This document shows, one piece after another, positions 8,348 through 17,643 of a DNA stretch of 56,677 bases; the first letter of the stretch is position 1; every line of letters starts with the position of its first letter. Below the pieces are notes generated by a model. The model saw only the letters and a list, made by a program, of their open reading frames with translations. It did no database searches and was not told where the DNA came from. This stretch comes from Chloroflexota bacterium. GTDB taxonomy: Bacteria > Chloroflexota > Anaerolineae > UBA1429. Location: assembly GCA_012841405.1 (NCBI GenBank), contig DUUT01000193.1:1-56677 (forward strand), read 5' to 3'. The translations under genes were made by a program, and so were the position numbers.

Positions 8348-9153
8348 GGGGCAGATGCCTCCGCGGCGGAGAGGTCACCATGCTGGACGATGCGGCCATC
8401 GAGCAGCCGGATCACACGCGAGAAGCGCACCTGCATGCTGTCATCATGAGTCACGAGGATGATGGTCTTGCCCGCGCGCGCCAAGGAGGCAAAGAGGGCG
8501 AAAATCCCTTCCGCCGTGAGGGAATCGAGGTTGCCGGTGGGCTCGTCGGCGACGATGAGCGGGGGGTCATTGGCCAACGCGCGGGCAATGGCCACGCGCT
8601 GTTGCTGCCCGCCCGAGATCTCGGTGGGCCGCTTGGACATGTGCTCCTCCAGGCCCACCATCACCAGCAACTCGCGAGCGCGCTCGGGGCTGCGCCGAGG
8701 GTGGAACAGCCCGCACAGATCCATGGGCAGCATGACGTTGTCGAGCAGCGACAGGGTGGGGAGCAACTCGAAGGACTGGTAGACAACGCCGATGGTGCGC
8801 CCGCGCCATCGCGAGCGCGCCGCCTCGCTGAGGGTATGCACCGCCGTACCGGCGACCCGCACCGCACCGGCGGTGAGTTGGTCGATACCGGCAATCATGT
8901 TTACCAGCGTCGACTTGCCCGCGCCCGATGGCCCCACGATTCCCAGGAACTCGCCGGGCCACACGCTGAGATGCACGGCGTCGAGGGCGCGCACGCCGCC
9001 CTCCGGGCCCGGATACACCTTGGAGACGCCCGTCAACGCGACCAGCGGCTCTCCCTCAGCGAGGCCATCACCATTTCGTCCGTTCACACCGTACTCTCGT
9101 TCTATCGCGCCGGGTGCGTTCGCCGCCGTTCCCCGCGCATCATCGGTCCGCAT
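8344..9153 (-). CDS. ABC transporter ATP-binding protein (LolD/MacB type), first gene of the operon
   Basis: This 269-residue paralogue has Walker [10 protein letters not shown], signature [14 protein letters not shown] and Walker [12 protein letters not shown]. About 35 unconserved residues precede the ATPase fold. The true start may therefore be a GTG near 9087 with GAGAG upstream rather than ATG 9153. Two non-identical ATPases serving one permease suggest a heterodimeric motor driving the asymmetric double-FtsX permease. It is followed directly by the second ATPase, the permease and the fusion protein. Confidence 0.88.
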   Translation of the reverse strand: MRTDDARGTAANAPGAIEREYGVNGRNGDGLAEGEPLVALTGVSKVYPGPEGGVRALDAVHLSVWPGEFLGIVGPSGAGKSTLVNMIAGIDQLTAGAVRVAGTAVHTLSEAARSRWRGRTIGVVYQSFELLPTLSLLDNVMLPMDLCGLFHPRRSPERARELLVMVGLEEHMSKRPTEISGGQQQRVAIARALANDPPLIVADEPTGNLDSLTAEGIFALFASLARAGKTIILVTHDDSMQVRFSRVIRLLDGRIVQHGDLSAAEASAP

Positions 9154-9255
9154 CGAGCAGGGGCCGGCACATTACACGGGCCCCTCTGACTATCTGATGC
9201 ACCCCACGGCGGCAAGGTTGCACCCAGGAGACCCGAGAGTACCCTCGCACGATCG

Positions 9256-10341
9256 CTACCGCACGCACCCTCGCGCCGCGATGGGCCACTCTCCGATAAC
9301 GCGATCGTCACGCGTCACCACATAGGCATCATGGAGGTTAATGGCGGTGCAGCCGTGCGAAGGAACGAGCGTGACCACATCACCCGGCCGCAGCGGCTTG
9401 CCCCCCTCACGGCGCAGCTTGCCATGCTCCTCCGAGAGGCTTTGCAGCGCCCATCCCTCGGGGTGCACCAGCGTCGGCAGACCGAACTCGGTGGTCATTG
9501 TCTTGAGCCCGGCATCGATGACCACCATATCCTCCCGCGGCGCGCTGATCACCCGCGCCACCACCGTCAACGCCCGCTCAAACCCCACCCCCACGGTGTC
9601 GTACCGGGCGTCCATGGTGGCGTACGAGCCCGCCTGCACCTCCGTGACGCCAGGGTACGCACCCGTCACGTCGTAGGTGCCCGTGCCGCCCGCGGAGACG
9701 ATGCCGACCGGCAAACCGGCGTCCTGCAGCAGATCGCGGACGCCCACCAGGATGCCCATGGCCTTTTCCGTCGCGGCGCGGCGCTCCGCAGGGTCGGGGA
9801 TCATCACGGCATGCCCCTCGTACCCCATGATCCCCTCAAAGCGCAGCCCCGGCAACGCCACCAGCTGTCGCGCCAGCGCCAGGGAGGGCTCACCAGGCGG
9901 CACGCCGCAACGATCCATGCCGGCGTCCACCTCCATCAGCACGCGCAGCGTCGCCCCCGCGGCACACGCCGCCGCCGAGAGGTCCTGGGCGTTGGCGATG
10001 TCGTCCACGGCCACCATCACGTCCGAGTAGGCCGCCAGGCCGATGAGCCGCGGTATCTTGGGCCCGACGATCTGATTGGCGATGAGAATATCGCGAATCC
10101 CTGCCTGCGCCATGACCTCCGCCTCGCCGAGCTTGGCACAGGTGATGCCGATAGCACCGGCCCGCAGCTGCATCCAGGCGATGGTGGGGCACTTGTGAGT
10201 CTTGCAGTGCGGCCGCAGCGCCGCCGGGCGCTGTTGGAAGAACGCCGCCATGCGCTCGATGTTGTGCTCCAGGGCGTCGGCATCAAGGCACAACGCCGGT
10301 GTATCGATCTCCAGCGTGGTCACTCCAGCCCAGTTGCTCAC
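9256..10341 (-). CDS. DSD1-type PLP enzyme: D-threonine aldolase / D-serine dehydratase-like
   Basis: The 361-residue protein has the alanine-racemase fold-III barrel and the DSD1 C-terminal domain. The PLP lysine lies in 'RPHCKTHK'. Other family marks are 'LMEVDAGMDRCG', 'VSAGGTGTYD' and the metal-binding 'PSHGCTAINLHD' with its His and Cys. Known members cleave D-threonine to glycine and acetaldehyde or deaminate D-serine and D-3-hydroxyaspartate, using a divalent metal. The sequence does not decide between these. The start is GTG 10341, with AGGAG eight bases upstream. It appears to be a single gene, separated from the ABC operon by about 100 bases. Confidence 0.88.
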   Translation of the reverse strand: MSNWAGVTTLEIDTPALCLDADALEHNIERMAAFFQQRPAALRPHCKTHKCPTIAWMQLRAGAIGITCAKLGEAEVMAQAGIRDILIANQIVGPKIPRLIGLAAYSDVMVAVDDIANAQDLSAAACAAGATLRVLMEVDAGMDRCGVPPGEPSLALARQLVALPGLRFEGIMGYEGHAVMIPDPAERRAATEKAMGILVGVRDLLQDAGLPVGIVSAGGTGTYDVTGAYPGVTEVQAGSYATMDARYDTVGVGFERALTVVARVISAPREDMVVIDAGLKTMTTEFGLPTLVHPEGWALQSLSEEHGKLRREGGKPLRPGDVVTLVPSHGCTAINLHDAYVVTRDDRVIGEWPIAARGCVR

Positions 10342-10776
10342 GATGGCCTCTCCTGGTAGATGTTTGGCAGCTCGCCGCGCGCTCGCCGCGCCCTGCTCGA
10401 CGGCGTCGATCGCGGCTCGGCGACGCCGACCGTGGATGTGAGCTTAGCACCGGCCACCCGCCCGGTCAACAAACGTCAGGGCACAGGGTGTGGCCAGGAT
10501 GCCAGGCGTTCAGCCGGGTGAGCGCGATGCGGCGCGCCCGTACGTTCGCCGCGGGGTAAACCCCGGCGCAAAGATGGCCAAGCCCGCCTCCGCGGGCTCT
10601 GGACCCGCCAGGAGGATACAGCCGCCGTCGCCCCGGGCTCGTCCTCGCCACGAGACGGTGTGCCACATCAGGCCCCCGCCCCCGCCTGCGCGGAGCGGGG
10701 CAGAGGAGGGAGGGGGCCGCAGAGGGCGCTCGGCGGTGCGCCGTTCTCGCCGCATGTCGGGCGCGCCCCGGCACCG
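10342..10776. other. Intergenic region with hairpins, no gene
   Basis: About 430 bases lie between the divergent D-threonine-aldolase-like and ABC ATPase genes. It holds a repeat segment (10484-10531) shared with 48188-48234 and a hairpin AGCCCGC-CTCC-GCGGGCT (10581-10598). The sequence is G+C-rich and low in complexity. Open frames overlap each other on both strands without ribosome sites. Confidence 0.6.
10484..10531. repeat. Intergenic repeat shared with 48188-48234
   Basis: This is the other copy of the repeat described at 48188, in the same orientation, lying between divergent genes. Its function is unknown. Confidence 0.45.
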
Positions 10777-10805
10777 TTTCGGCTTCCCCCTCTTGCGTGT
10801 ATAAT
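10777..10805 (+). promoter_or_regulatory. Promoter of the sugar-type ABC ATPase gene
   Basis: A perfect TATAAT (10800-10805) is preceded directly by TG, with a weak -35 TTTCGG (10777-10782) 17 bases upstream. Transcription would start near 10812, leaving a short leader before the GTG start at 10849. Confidence 0.6.
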
Positions 10806-10848
10806 GGGGGCGTCAACGGCGATGCTGGACACCAAGGGAGGGACGGAC

Positions 10849-12114
10849 GTGGCAGAGGTTCGCCTGGAGGGCGTCACCAAGATCTTTCGCGGCGGTGGGT
10901 CGCGCTGGCTGCCTTCGGGTCGCGGGGTGCGCTCGGCCCTGCGCGACTATCAGGACAGGGCCTTTATCGAGCGCGTGGCCGCCAGCGAGGTCGCGGTGGG
11001 CAAGCAGGAGGGGCCCGTGCACGCCCTGGACAACCTCTCCCTCACCATCCGCGATGGCGAGACCATGGCCATCGTAGGCCCATCGGGGTGCGGCAAGAGC
11101 ACCCTGCTGCGCGTCGTCGCTGGCCTCGAGTCAGTCGATGAGGGCCTCGTGTACTTTGACGATCGCGTGATGAACGAGGTCAGCCCCAAGGATCGCGGCG
11201 TGGGCATGGTGTTCCAGAGCTATGCCCTGTACCCGCACATGAAGGGCGAGGGCAACCTCGGGTTCTTTTTCCGCGTACGCAAGCGCCCCACCGAGGAGAT
11301 GATGGAGCGCATCCGCATCACCTCCGAGATCATGGGCATCGGCTTCGATCTCTTGCTCGATCGCAAGCCGGGCACCCTCTCCGGAGGCCAGCAGCAGCGC
11401 GTGGCCATCGGCCGTTGCATCGTGCGGGACCCCAGCCTGTTCCTGTTCGATGAGCCCCTCTCCAACCTCGACGCCAAGCTCCGCTCCAGCACGCGCATCG
11501 AGATCAAACGCCTGCTGCACCGTTTTGGCATCACGGCAATTTACGTCACCCACGATCAGACGGAGGCCATCACCCTGGGCGACCGCATCGCCGTCATGCG
11601 GGCGGGCAAAATCGAGCAGGTCGGAACCTACCAGGAGCTCACGACGCGCCCCGTGAACAGCTTTGTGGCCGGATTCCTTGGGCTCCCCCCCATGAACCTC
11701 CTGGAGGGCTGGCGTGTGACGTCCGACGGGATGCTCGAGGGCCCAGCCGGCCGGGCCCCTGCCCCACACGGGGCGGCGCTGCGTGCGGATCAGGGCATCG
11801 TCCTCGGGTTTCGCGGCGAACAGGCGCGCCTCATCCCGGATGGCGAGGCGCCACCCGCCGATGGCCTGGTGATCACCGGTGACGTGCTGAACGTCGAGCC
11901 CGATTTCGCCCGTCAAGTGCAGACGGTCAACATCGAGACCGGCGCCGCCCGCTACGCCGTCCAGGCGCCCATCGATCAGCCGGTGGGCGGCGGCTGGCAG
12001 GTGCGTGTCGCCGTGCCACCAGCAGCCCTCTACCTCTTTGACGCTGACACTGAGGCGCGCATCTACCCGCTGGATGGGGACTCCAATGGGGTGGAGGACA
12101 CCGCGGAGGGGTAA
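10849..12114 (+). CDS. Sugar-type ABC transporter ATP-binding protein (UgpC/MsmX family), orphan
   Basis: The 421-residue ATPase has Walker A GPSGCGKST, signature [13 protein letters not shown], Walker B LFLFDEPLSNLD, switch VTHDQTEA and a C-terminal OB/MOP-like regulatory domain, as in carbohydrate importers. No permease or binding protein lies nearby, so it may energise several sugar importers, as MsmX does. One oddity is an extra stretch of about 40 residues near position 12 to 55, between 'VTKIF' and 'VHALDNLSLTI', where the family has only a short link. The GTG start 10849 follows AAGGGAGGG (10834-10842). An upstream ATG at 10822 would leave almost no leader. Confidence 0.88.
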   Translation: MAEVRLEGVTKIFRGGGSRWLPSGRGVRSALRDYQDRAFIERVAASEVAVGKQEGPVHALDNLSLTIRDGETMAIVGPSGCGKSTLLRVVAGLESVDEGLVYFDDRVMNEVSPKDRGVGMVFQSYALYPHMKGEGNLGFFFRVRKRPTEEMMERIRITSEIMGIGFDLLLDRKPGTLSGGQQQRVAIGRCIVRDPSLFLFDEPLSNLDAKLRSSTRIEIKRLLHRFGITAIYVTHDQTEAITLGDRIAVMRAGKIEQVGTYQELTTRPVNSFVAGFLGLPPMNLLEGWRVTSDGMLEGPAGRAPAPHGAALRADQGIVLGFRGEQARLIPDGEAPPADGLVITGDVLNVEPDFARQVQTVNIETGAARYAVQAPIDQPVGGGWQVRVAVPPAALYLFDADTEARIYPLDGDSNGVEDTAEG

Positions 12115-12150
12115 CACCCGCAGAGGACGCCTCGCGCCCGCCCACTCCGC

Positions 12151-13485
12151 TCAGGCGATGGGGGCGGCGCCCTCTACGTTCAACGGTGTAGACGGGGTGA
12201 CCTCGGCCCGGGCGATGGCGATGCCTTCCTGCTCCTGCACGCGGCTCAGCAGGAGGGCACCGGCCACAAAGAACACCACGAGGGAGACGATGCTCCAGCG
12301 GCCCGTGCCCGTCAGGCTGGCCGTCAGGCCGAACAGCAGCGGGCCGGCGATGCCCGCGAACTTGCTGCTGATATCAAAGAACCCAAAGAACTCGGCGGAG
12401 CGGGCCTTGGGCGTCATGGCGCCAAAGAGGGAGCGGCTGAGCGCCTGGCTCCCCCCCTGCACGAGCCCCACCATCCCCGCCAGCACCCAAAAGTGCCACG
12501 GCTGGCTCATAAAGAACCCCAGCACAGAGATGAGCGTGTACACGGCTAGCGCCACATAGATGGCGCGCTTGGTGCCCACGCGCCGCGCCAGACGCCCAAA
12601 GACGAGGGTCAGCGGGATGCCGACGATCTGGGTGAGCAACAGCGCGCCCGCCAGATCGGCGGTGCCAATGCCGATCTCGGCGCCATAGATGGTGGCCATC
12701 TTGATGATCGTGCCGATGCCATCCGCGTAGAGCCAGTAGGCCACCAGGAACTTGGTCAGCTCCCTGTAGCGCCGCAGGTCGCGAAACGTCTCCCCCAAGC
12801 GGCCAAAGCCGGCGCGTAGCGGGTTCACTCGCGGCCCCCGCGCCGCGTGGGGTTCGGGCACATGCCGAAACAGGGGGGTCGAAAAGACCGCCCACCACAC
12901 CGCCACGCTCAGGAACGCGGTGCGCACCGCCTGGCCGCCGTCGGCAAAGCCAAAGCGCTCCGGCATCATGTACCAGGCGAGGTTTATCGCCAGGAGAAGC
13001 CCACCCCCCAGGTACCCCAGGGCAAAGCCGCGCGTCGAGACTTGGTCGATCTCGTCCGGGCGCGCCACGTGGGGCAGCAACGAGTCGTAGAACACGTTGG
13101 CCCCACCGTTGCCGATGCTGGCCAGGACATAGAACGCGAGGGCCGCGCCCCAGTCGCCTTCCCCCACGAAGAACAGCAGCCCCGTAAAGACGAGCGCCAG
13201 CGCCAAGAAGCTGCCGAGATAGCGCTTTTTGCCCCCCGTATAGTCGGCGATGGCGCCGAGAATGGGCCCCATGAGCGCCACCAGCACCATGGAGAGCGAC
13301 ACGCCATAGCCCCAGTAGCTCGTCGCTTGGGCCCGAGGCAGGCCAGCGGCGGCCACCCCAGAGAAGTACGGCGGCAGCAGCGCCGCCATCACGGTGGTGG
13401 CAAAGGCCGAGTTCGCCCAGTCATACATGCACCAGGCGTTGACGATGCGACGGTAGGCTTTGCCCTCGAGAGCGATGGCCGTCAT
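12151..13485 (-). CDS. MFS transporter, UMF1/Atg22-like
   Basis: The 444-residue membrane protein has about 12 hydrophobic helices and opens with 'AWCMYDWANSAFATTVMAALLPPYF', the signature of the UMF1 (unknown MFS) family related to yeast Atg22 vacuolar amino-acid effluxers. Bacterial members are mostly uncharacterised and are predicted to export small metabolites. ATG 13485 is chosen because GAGGT lies upstream and the longer frame adds basic, unconserved residues. It is convergent with the ABC ATPase gene and downstream of the helicase gene on the same strand, 120 bases away. Confidence 0.85.
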   Translation of the reverse strand: MTAIALEGKAYRRIVNAWCMYDWANSAFATTVMAALLPPYFSGVAAAGLPRAQATSYWGYGVSLSMVLVALMGPILGAIADYTGGKKRYLGSFLALALVFTGLLFFVGEGDWGAALAFYVLASIGNGGANVFYDSLLPHVARPDEIDQVSTRGFALGYLGGGLLLAINLAWYMMPERFGFADGGQAVRTAFLSVAVWWAVFSTPLFRHVPEPHAARGPRVNPLRAGFGRLGETFRDLRRYRELTKFLVAYWLYADGIGTIIKMATIYGAEIGIGTADLAGALLLTQIVGIPLTLVFGRLARRVGTKRAIYVALAVYTLISVLGFFMSQPWHFWVLAGMVGLVQGGSQALSRSLFGAMTPKARSAEFFGFFDISSKFAGIAGPLLFGLTASLTGTGRWSIVSLVVFFVAGALLLSRVQEQEGIAIARAEVTPSTPLNVEGAAPIA

Positions 13486-13605
13486 GCAAGACCTCGTTGG
13501 TGAAGGATGGGCCGTTCGTGGCGCCGGCCTGGAACGCCGGCATTGTAGGCGCACGAGACCGGGACGTCAACGGGCGGCGCCCCCCCTGGGGCGACCACTG
13601 GAGGT

Positions 13606-15897
13606 CTAGGCCGCATCGCCAACCGCCGCCAGGAGGCCCTGGAGGATGAGCACGGCGGCGGCCTTGTCGAGGGGCTCGTTGTTGCTGCCACAGTTCGGCG
13701 ACTGGATACACGATGGGCAGCCCGCCTCGCACGGACACTCGCCCACCACCTCGAGCGTCCGCCGCCACAGGGCGCCGATGGCCTCAAACCCCCGCCGAGT
13801 GAGGCCCACACCACCGGGATAGCCGTCGTAGACAAAGATCTGCGGGCGGTCGGTGTCGGGGTGCGCCGGCGTCGAGAGCCCGCCGATGTCGCCCCGGTCG
13901 CACATGGCGAGCAGCGGCAGCACGCCGATCATGGCGTGCTCCACGGCGTGCAGCCCCCCGCCAAAATCGAGCCCCTCCTGCACCACCGCCCGCTGGACCG
14001 CCTCCGGCACCTCGAACCACAGTGCCTGCGTCTCGTAGGAGTAGGGTGGCAAGTCCAGGGGCTGCTCATCGATCACCTGCTCGGTGTACTGACGGCGGCG
14101 CCGAAACCCGGTCACCTGCTGCGTCACGCGCACCTCGCCAAAGAACGGCGCCACCGCGCCCATCGGGCGGGCATCGAGGGAGCGGATGATGTGCACCTCG
14201 TTCACCTCGCGGGGCTGCGTATAATAATCGGCGTCCACCGCACGTGCAAAGGCCAGCCGCCGAGGGATGTCCAAGCGCGTGATGAGGTACGACTCGGCGC
14301 GATGGAGATGGATCGCCCCGGGGTAGATGCGGATGAACGCTGTGGCCGCGTCCACCTCCTCCAGCACCTCGTGGTTGTTGCCCTCGTCCAGGAGGAGATA
14401 GCGATCGCTGCTGGTAGAGCGGATGCTTACGCGGCGCGACGGGTACTCCTCCCCCACATAGAACCAGCGGCCCTCGCGGAGCTCGAGCGCCCCCTCCCCC
14501 ACGAGGTCGGTGACGGCACGGGCATAGCCCGGCCCAAAGAGCGCCTCATCCGCCGGCGTCAGGGGGTACTCGTCGGCGGCACACGCCAGGTGCCCGCGCA
14601 GCACGTAGGGGTTACCGGCGTCCACCAGCGCCTGCTCGTGGGGGCGGCCAAAGAGCGCCTCCGGGTGGCGCATGAGGTACTGGTCCAGCGGATCATCTTG
14701 CCCGATGAGCACGCTGAGTGCCGCCTTGCGACCCCGCCCGGCCCGCCCCGCCTGCTGCCACGTGCTGGCGATGGAGCCGGGGTAGCCCACGAGAATCGTT
14801 GCGTCCAGTTCCCCCACGTCGATCCCCAGCTCGAGGGCGTTCGTTGCCGTGACGGCCAGCAGCTCGCCGGCGAACAGGCGCCGCTCGATCTCGCGGCGCT
14901 CCCGGGGCGTATAGCCGCCGCGGTAGGCGGTGATGCCCTCGGCGAGCGCTGGCCACTCCCGCAGGGTATCGCGGGCGTAGAGCAAGATGAGCTCGGCCAC
15001 CTTGCGCGCCCGCGTAAAGGTGATGTTGCGCAGCGTCGCCTTTACCATCTCGGTGAGGAGTCGCGTCGCTTCGGTGTTGATGCTGACGCGCCGCCCGCGA
15101 GCCGTGTCGAGCATCGGGGGATTCCACAGCACGAACCACCGCGGGCCGCTCGGCGCACCATCCTCTTCCACGACGGTCGCCTCCTCACCGATCAGCCGCG
15201 CGGCGTGGGTGGCCGGGTTGCCGATGGTGGCCGACGAGAGGATGAACTGCGGCTGCGCCCCGTGCAACGCACAGACCCGCCGTAGCCGCCGCAGGACGTT
15301 CGCCAGGTGCGAGCCAAACACGCCACGGTACACGTGCGCCTCGTCCACCACCACGTAGCGCAGGTGGCGGAAAAAGGGGGCCCACGTCTGGTGGTTCGGC
15401 AGGATGCCCACGTGCAGCATGTCGGGGTTGGAGAGAACGATGGACGCCATGCGGCGCACGCGGGCCCGGCTGCCCTGGGGGGTGTCGCCGTCATACGTCA
15501 TCGCCCGCACGCGGCGCAGTGGCTCCGTCAGCCCCTGGACCACGCGCAGCTGGTCCTGGGCGAGAGCCTTGGTGGGATAGAGGTACAGGGCGCGGGAGAG
15601 AGGATCCTCCAGGAGGGCCGTGAGCACCGGCACGTTGTAGCACAGCGTCTTGCCGCTGGCCGTGCCGGTGGCCACAATCACGTGCTCGCCACGATGCGCC
15701 GCGTCAATCGCCTGGGCCTGGTGGGTGTAGAACCGCTCGACGCCCTGCGCCGCGAGCACTTCCCGCAAGCGTTCCGGCAGCGGCTGCGCCACGTCTGCCC
15801 AGCGCGCCGCACGCGGGGGAATGCGCTCGACGTGGACGATCTGCCCGAGATAGTCCGGCAGCTCGCGGAGATGCTCGATAAAGCGGTCAATGTCCAC
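13606..15897 (-). CDS. DEAD/DEAH-box helicase with DUF1998 (YprA/MrfA-like)
   Basis: The 763-residue superfamily 2 helicase has motif I 'VATGTASGKTLCYN', the DEAH box 'YVVVDEAHVYRG', motif III 'LSSATIGNP' and motif VI 'QQAGRAGRGRK'. A C-terminal DUF1998 domain ends in a four-cysteine cluster ('ECPCEAGCPSC...NCG'). That matches YprA/MrfA, a metal-bound 3'-5' helicase. In Bacillus subtilis it repairs mitomycin C damage with the nuclease MrfB. No mrfB-like gene is next to it here. The GTG start at 15897 has AGGAG four bases upstream; no ATG lies between it and the conserved core, and the longer frame is unconserved. Confidence 0.9.
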   Translation of the reverse strand: MDIDRFIEHLRELPDYLGQIVHVERIPPRAARWADVAQPLPERLREVLAAQGVERFYTHQAQAIDAAHRGEHVIVATGTASGKTLCYNVPVLTALLEDPLSRALYLYPTKALAQDQLRVVQGLTEPLRRVRAMTYDGDTPQGSRARVRRMASIVLSNPDMLHVGILPNHQTWAPFFRHLRYVVVDEAHVYRGVFGSHLANVLRRLRRVCALHGAQPQFILSSATIGNPATHAARLIGEEATVVEEDGAPSGPRWFVLWNPPMLDTARGRRVSINTEATRLLTEMVKATLRNITFTRARKVAELILLYARDTLREWPALAEGITAYRGGYTPRERREIERRLFAGELLAVTATNALELGIDVGELDATILVGYPGSIASTWQQAGRAGRGRKAALSVLIGQDDPLDQYLMRHPEALFGRPHEQALVDAGNPYVLRGHLACAADEYPLTPADEALFGPGYARAVTDLVGEGALELREGRWFYVGEEYPSRRVSIRSTSSDRYLLLDEGNNHEVLEEVDAATAFIRIYPGAIHLHRAESYLITRLDIPRRLAFARAVDADYYTQPREVNEVHIIRSLDARPMGAVAPFFGEVRVTQQVTGFRRRRQYTEQVIDEQPLDLPPYSYETQALWFEVPEAVQRAVVQEGLDFGGGLHAVEHAMIGVLPLLAMCDRGDIGGLSTPAHPDTDRPQIFVYDGYPGGVGLTRRGFEAIGALWRRTLEVVGECPCEAGCPSCIQSPNCGSNNEPLDKAAAVLILQGLLAAVGDAA

Positions 15898-16043
15898 GAT
15901 GCTCCTGCCACGACGTGAATGGCGAACGCCCGTCACCGCCCGGCCCGCGCCTCCGGTGCTCCTCGACATGCGGAGCGGTGCGCAGGGCCACCCTGCCTAT
16001 CCACCCGCCCCCCACCCCTCAATTCTACGGCCCGGCCGCTCGG

Positions 16044-16073
16044 TTGGCAAAAGGCGGGCACCCCGCATATAAT
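16044..16073 (+). promoter_or_regulatory. Promoter for the radical SAM / rfbB operon
   Basis: TTGGCA (16044-16049) and a perfect TATAAT (16068-16073) are separated by 18 bases. The start codon at 16229 is about 150 bases downstream, so the transcript has a long leader in which no known riboswitch is recognised. Confidence 0.75.
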
Positions 16074-16228
16074 CGGGGCACTGCGGAACCGGCCCCTTGT
16101 GGCCCCCCCCCGCCACACCCCCGGAACCGCGGCACGGGATAGCGCGTCCATCCCTTGGCCCTCGGCATCGGCACGCACCGTGTCGGCTACCGTGGCCCTT
16201 GAACGCATCGCTGCACGGAGGGAAACAC

Positions 16229-17626
16229 ATGCGCGTCAGCCTTGTCTATCCCGGGATCGTAGGAAAGGGGTTTGACAGCATCGGACAGGGGATGGACTCG
16301 GGATGGATCAGCCACGGGCTGGCCATCCTCGCCCCCTGTGCCGTCCAGGCAGGCCATGACGTCAACCTGATCGACCTGCGCGCCCTGAAAGGTTGGGACC
16401 ACTTTCGTGCTACCGTAGCGCAGCGCCGCCCTGACGTCGTCGCCGTGACGATGATGAGCGTGGACTATAATCCCGGCATGCGCTGCCTCGAGATCGTGCG
16501 TGCGGTGGACCCCAAGATCATCACCATGGTTGGTGGCCCCCACCCGACGATCATGCCCGACGAGTTGGCCAATCACCCCCACGTCGACCACGTGTTCATG
16601 GGGGAGGGGGAGGAAACGTTTCCCGACGCCCTGAATCGGCTGGCCCGGGGGGAGGCCCTACCCCGCATCATCCCCGGCACCCATCCCGATCTCGACGCCG
16701 TTCCCTACGCCGATCGCAACCTCTTCCCCGATGAATGGCGCCGCCAGGGGTACACCGTCACCTCCCCCGAAGCGTCCTTTGTCGAGGAGCTGCCGCCCCC
16801 CTTTGTGACCATCATCGCTGGGCGCGGGTGCATGTACAACTGCAGCTACTGTCAGCCCGCCGAGCGCCACATCTTTGGACGCAAGGTGCGCCGGCGGAGT
16901 GTGGCCAGCGTCATGGGGGAGCTGCGCGAGCTGCGAGCCCGCTACCGCTTTAACAGCTTGATGTTCCACGACGACTGCCTCACCGAGGACCGCGAGTGGG
17001 TGGAGGCGTTCTGCAGGGCCTACGCCGCCGAGGGGTTCACCCAACCCTTTTTCTGCCAGAGCCGCGCCGATATCATTGTCAAGAACGAAGACATGGTAGC
17101 GCTCATGGCGCGGACGGGCCTACGCGGCTACTTTATCGGTTTCGAGAGCGGCAGCGACCGCGTGCTGCGCTTTATTCGCAAGGGCACCAGGCGGTGGCAC
17201 AACCTCGAGGCGGCGCGGATCTGCCGTCGCTACGGTATTTCGATCTGGGCCAACTATATGATGGGAATCCCCACCGAGACGAAGGAAGAGGTGCTCGAGA
17301 CCATCAGCATGCTCAAAGAGATCGACCCGGATTACTACTCCCCGGCCTTCTACACTCCCCATCCGGGAAGCGACCTCTACGACTATTGCATGGAGCACAA
17401 CCTCTCGCTGATCCGCAACCATGACAGCTATCGCCGCAACCCTGACGAAGCCAAGATCAAGGGTATTGACTATGAGTGGCTGGCCTGGGCCGTGGCCGAG
17501 TCGCAGCGGCGCACATGGCCGAACCGACTGCGGCGCGCCATCCGCGCCCTGTGGCGCCGCTACGCCCACCCCTACAAGGTGGTGCGCCGCCTCATGATGC
17601 GCCACCAGCCGACCACCGCTACCTGA
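16229..17626 (+). CDS. B12-binding-domain radical SAM protein
   Basis: The 465-residue protein begins with a cobalamin-binding Rossmann domain (about 1-150, with 'VGGPHPTIMPDELA' and 'HVFMGEGEETF'). A radical SAM domain follows, with the cluster cysteines C201, C205 and C208 (CMYNCSYC). This is the class B methyltransferase/BchE architecture, which uses S-adenosylmethionine and a [4Fe-4S] cluster for radical methylations or ring formation on lipids, glycans and cofactors. The product is not known. ATG 16229 has GGAGGGAA upstream. The gene is 17 bases before a dTDP-glucose 4,6-dehydratase gene, which hints at a modified sugar or glycolipid. Confidence 0.88.
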   Translation: MRVSLVYPGIVGKGFDSIGQGMDSGWISHGLAILAPCAVQAGHDVNLIDLRALKGWDHFRATVAQRRPDVVAVTMMSVDYNPGMRCLEIVRAVDPKIITMVGGPHPTIMPDELANHPHVDHVFMGEGEETFPDALNRLARGEALPRIIPGTHPDLDAVPYADRNLFPDEWRRQGYTVTSPEASFVEELPPPFVTIIAGRGCMYNCSYCQPAERHIFGRKVRRRSVASVMGELRELRARYRFNSLMFHDDCLTEDREWVEAFCRAYAAEGFTQPFFCQSRADIIVKNEDMVALMARTGLRGYFIGFESGSDRVLRFIRKGTRRWHNLEAARICRRYGISIWANYMMGIPTETKEEVLETISMLKEIDPDYYSPAFYTPHPGSDLYDYCMEHNLSLIRNHDSYRRNPDEAKIKGIDYEWLAWAVAESQRRTWPNRLRRAIRALWRRYAHPYKVVRRLMMRHQPTTAT

Positions 17627-17643
17627 ACGTGTGGAGGAATGCC

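Noticed and set aside
11131..12117. A 328-codon minus-strand frame over the ABC ATPase gene
   Set aside because: The plus strand encodes every ABC motif; this is a shadow.
16074..16228. A cobalamin riboswitch in the leader of the radical SAM gene
   Set aside because: The leader is long enough, but no B12-box-like sequence is seen.
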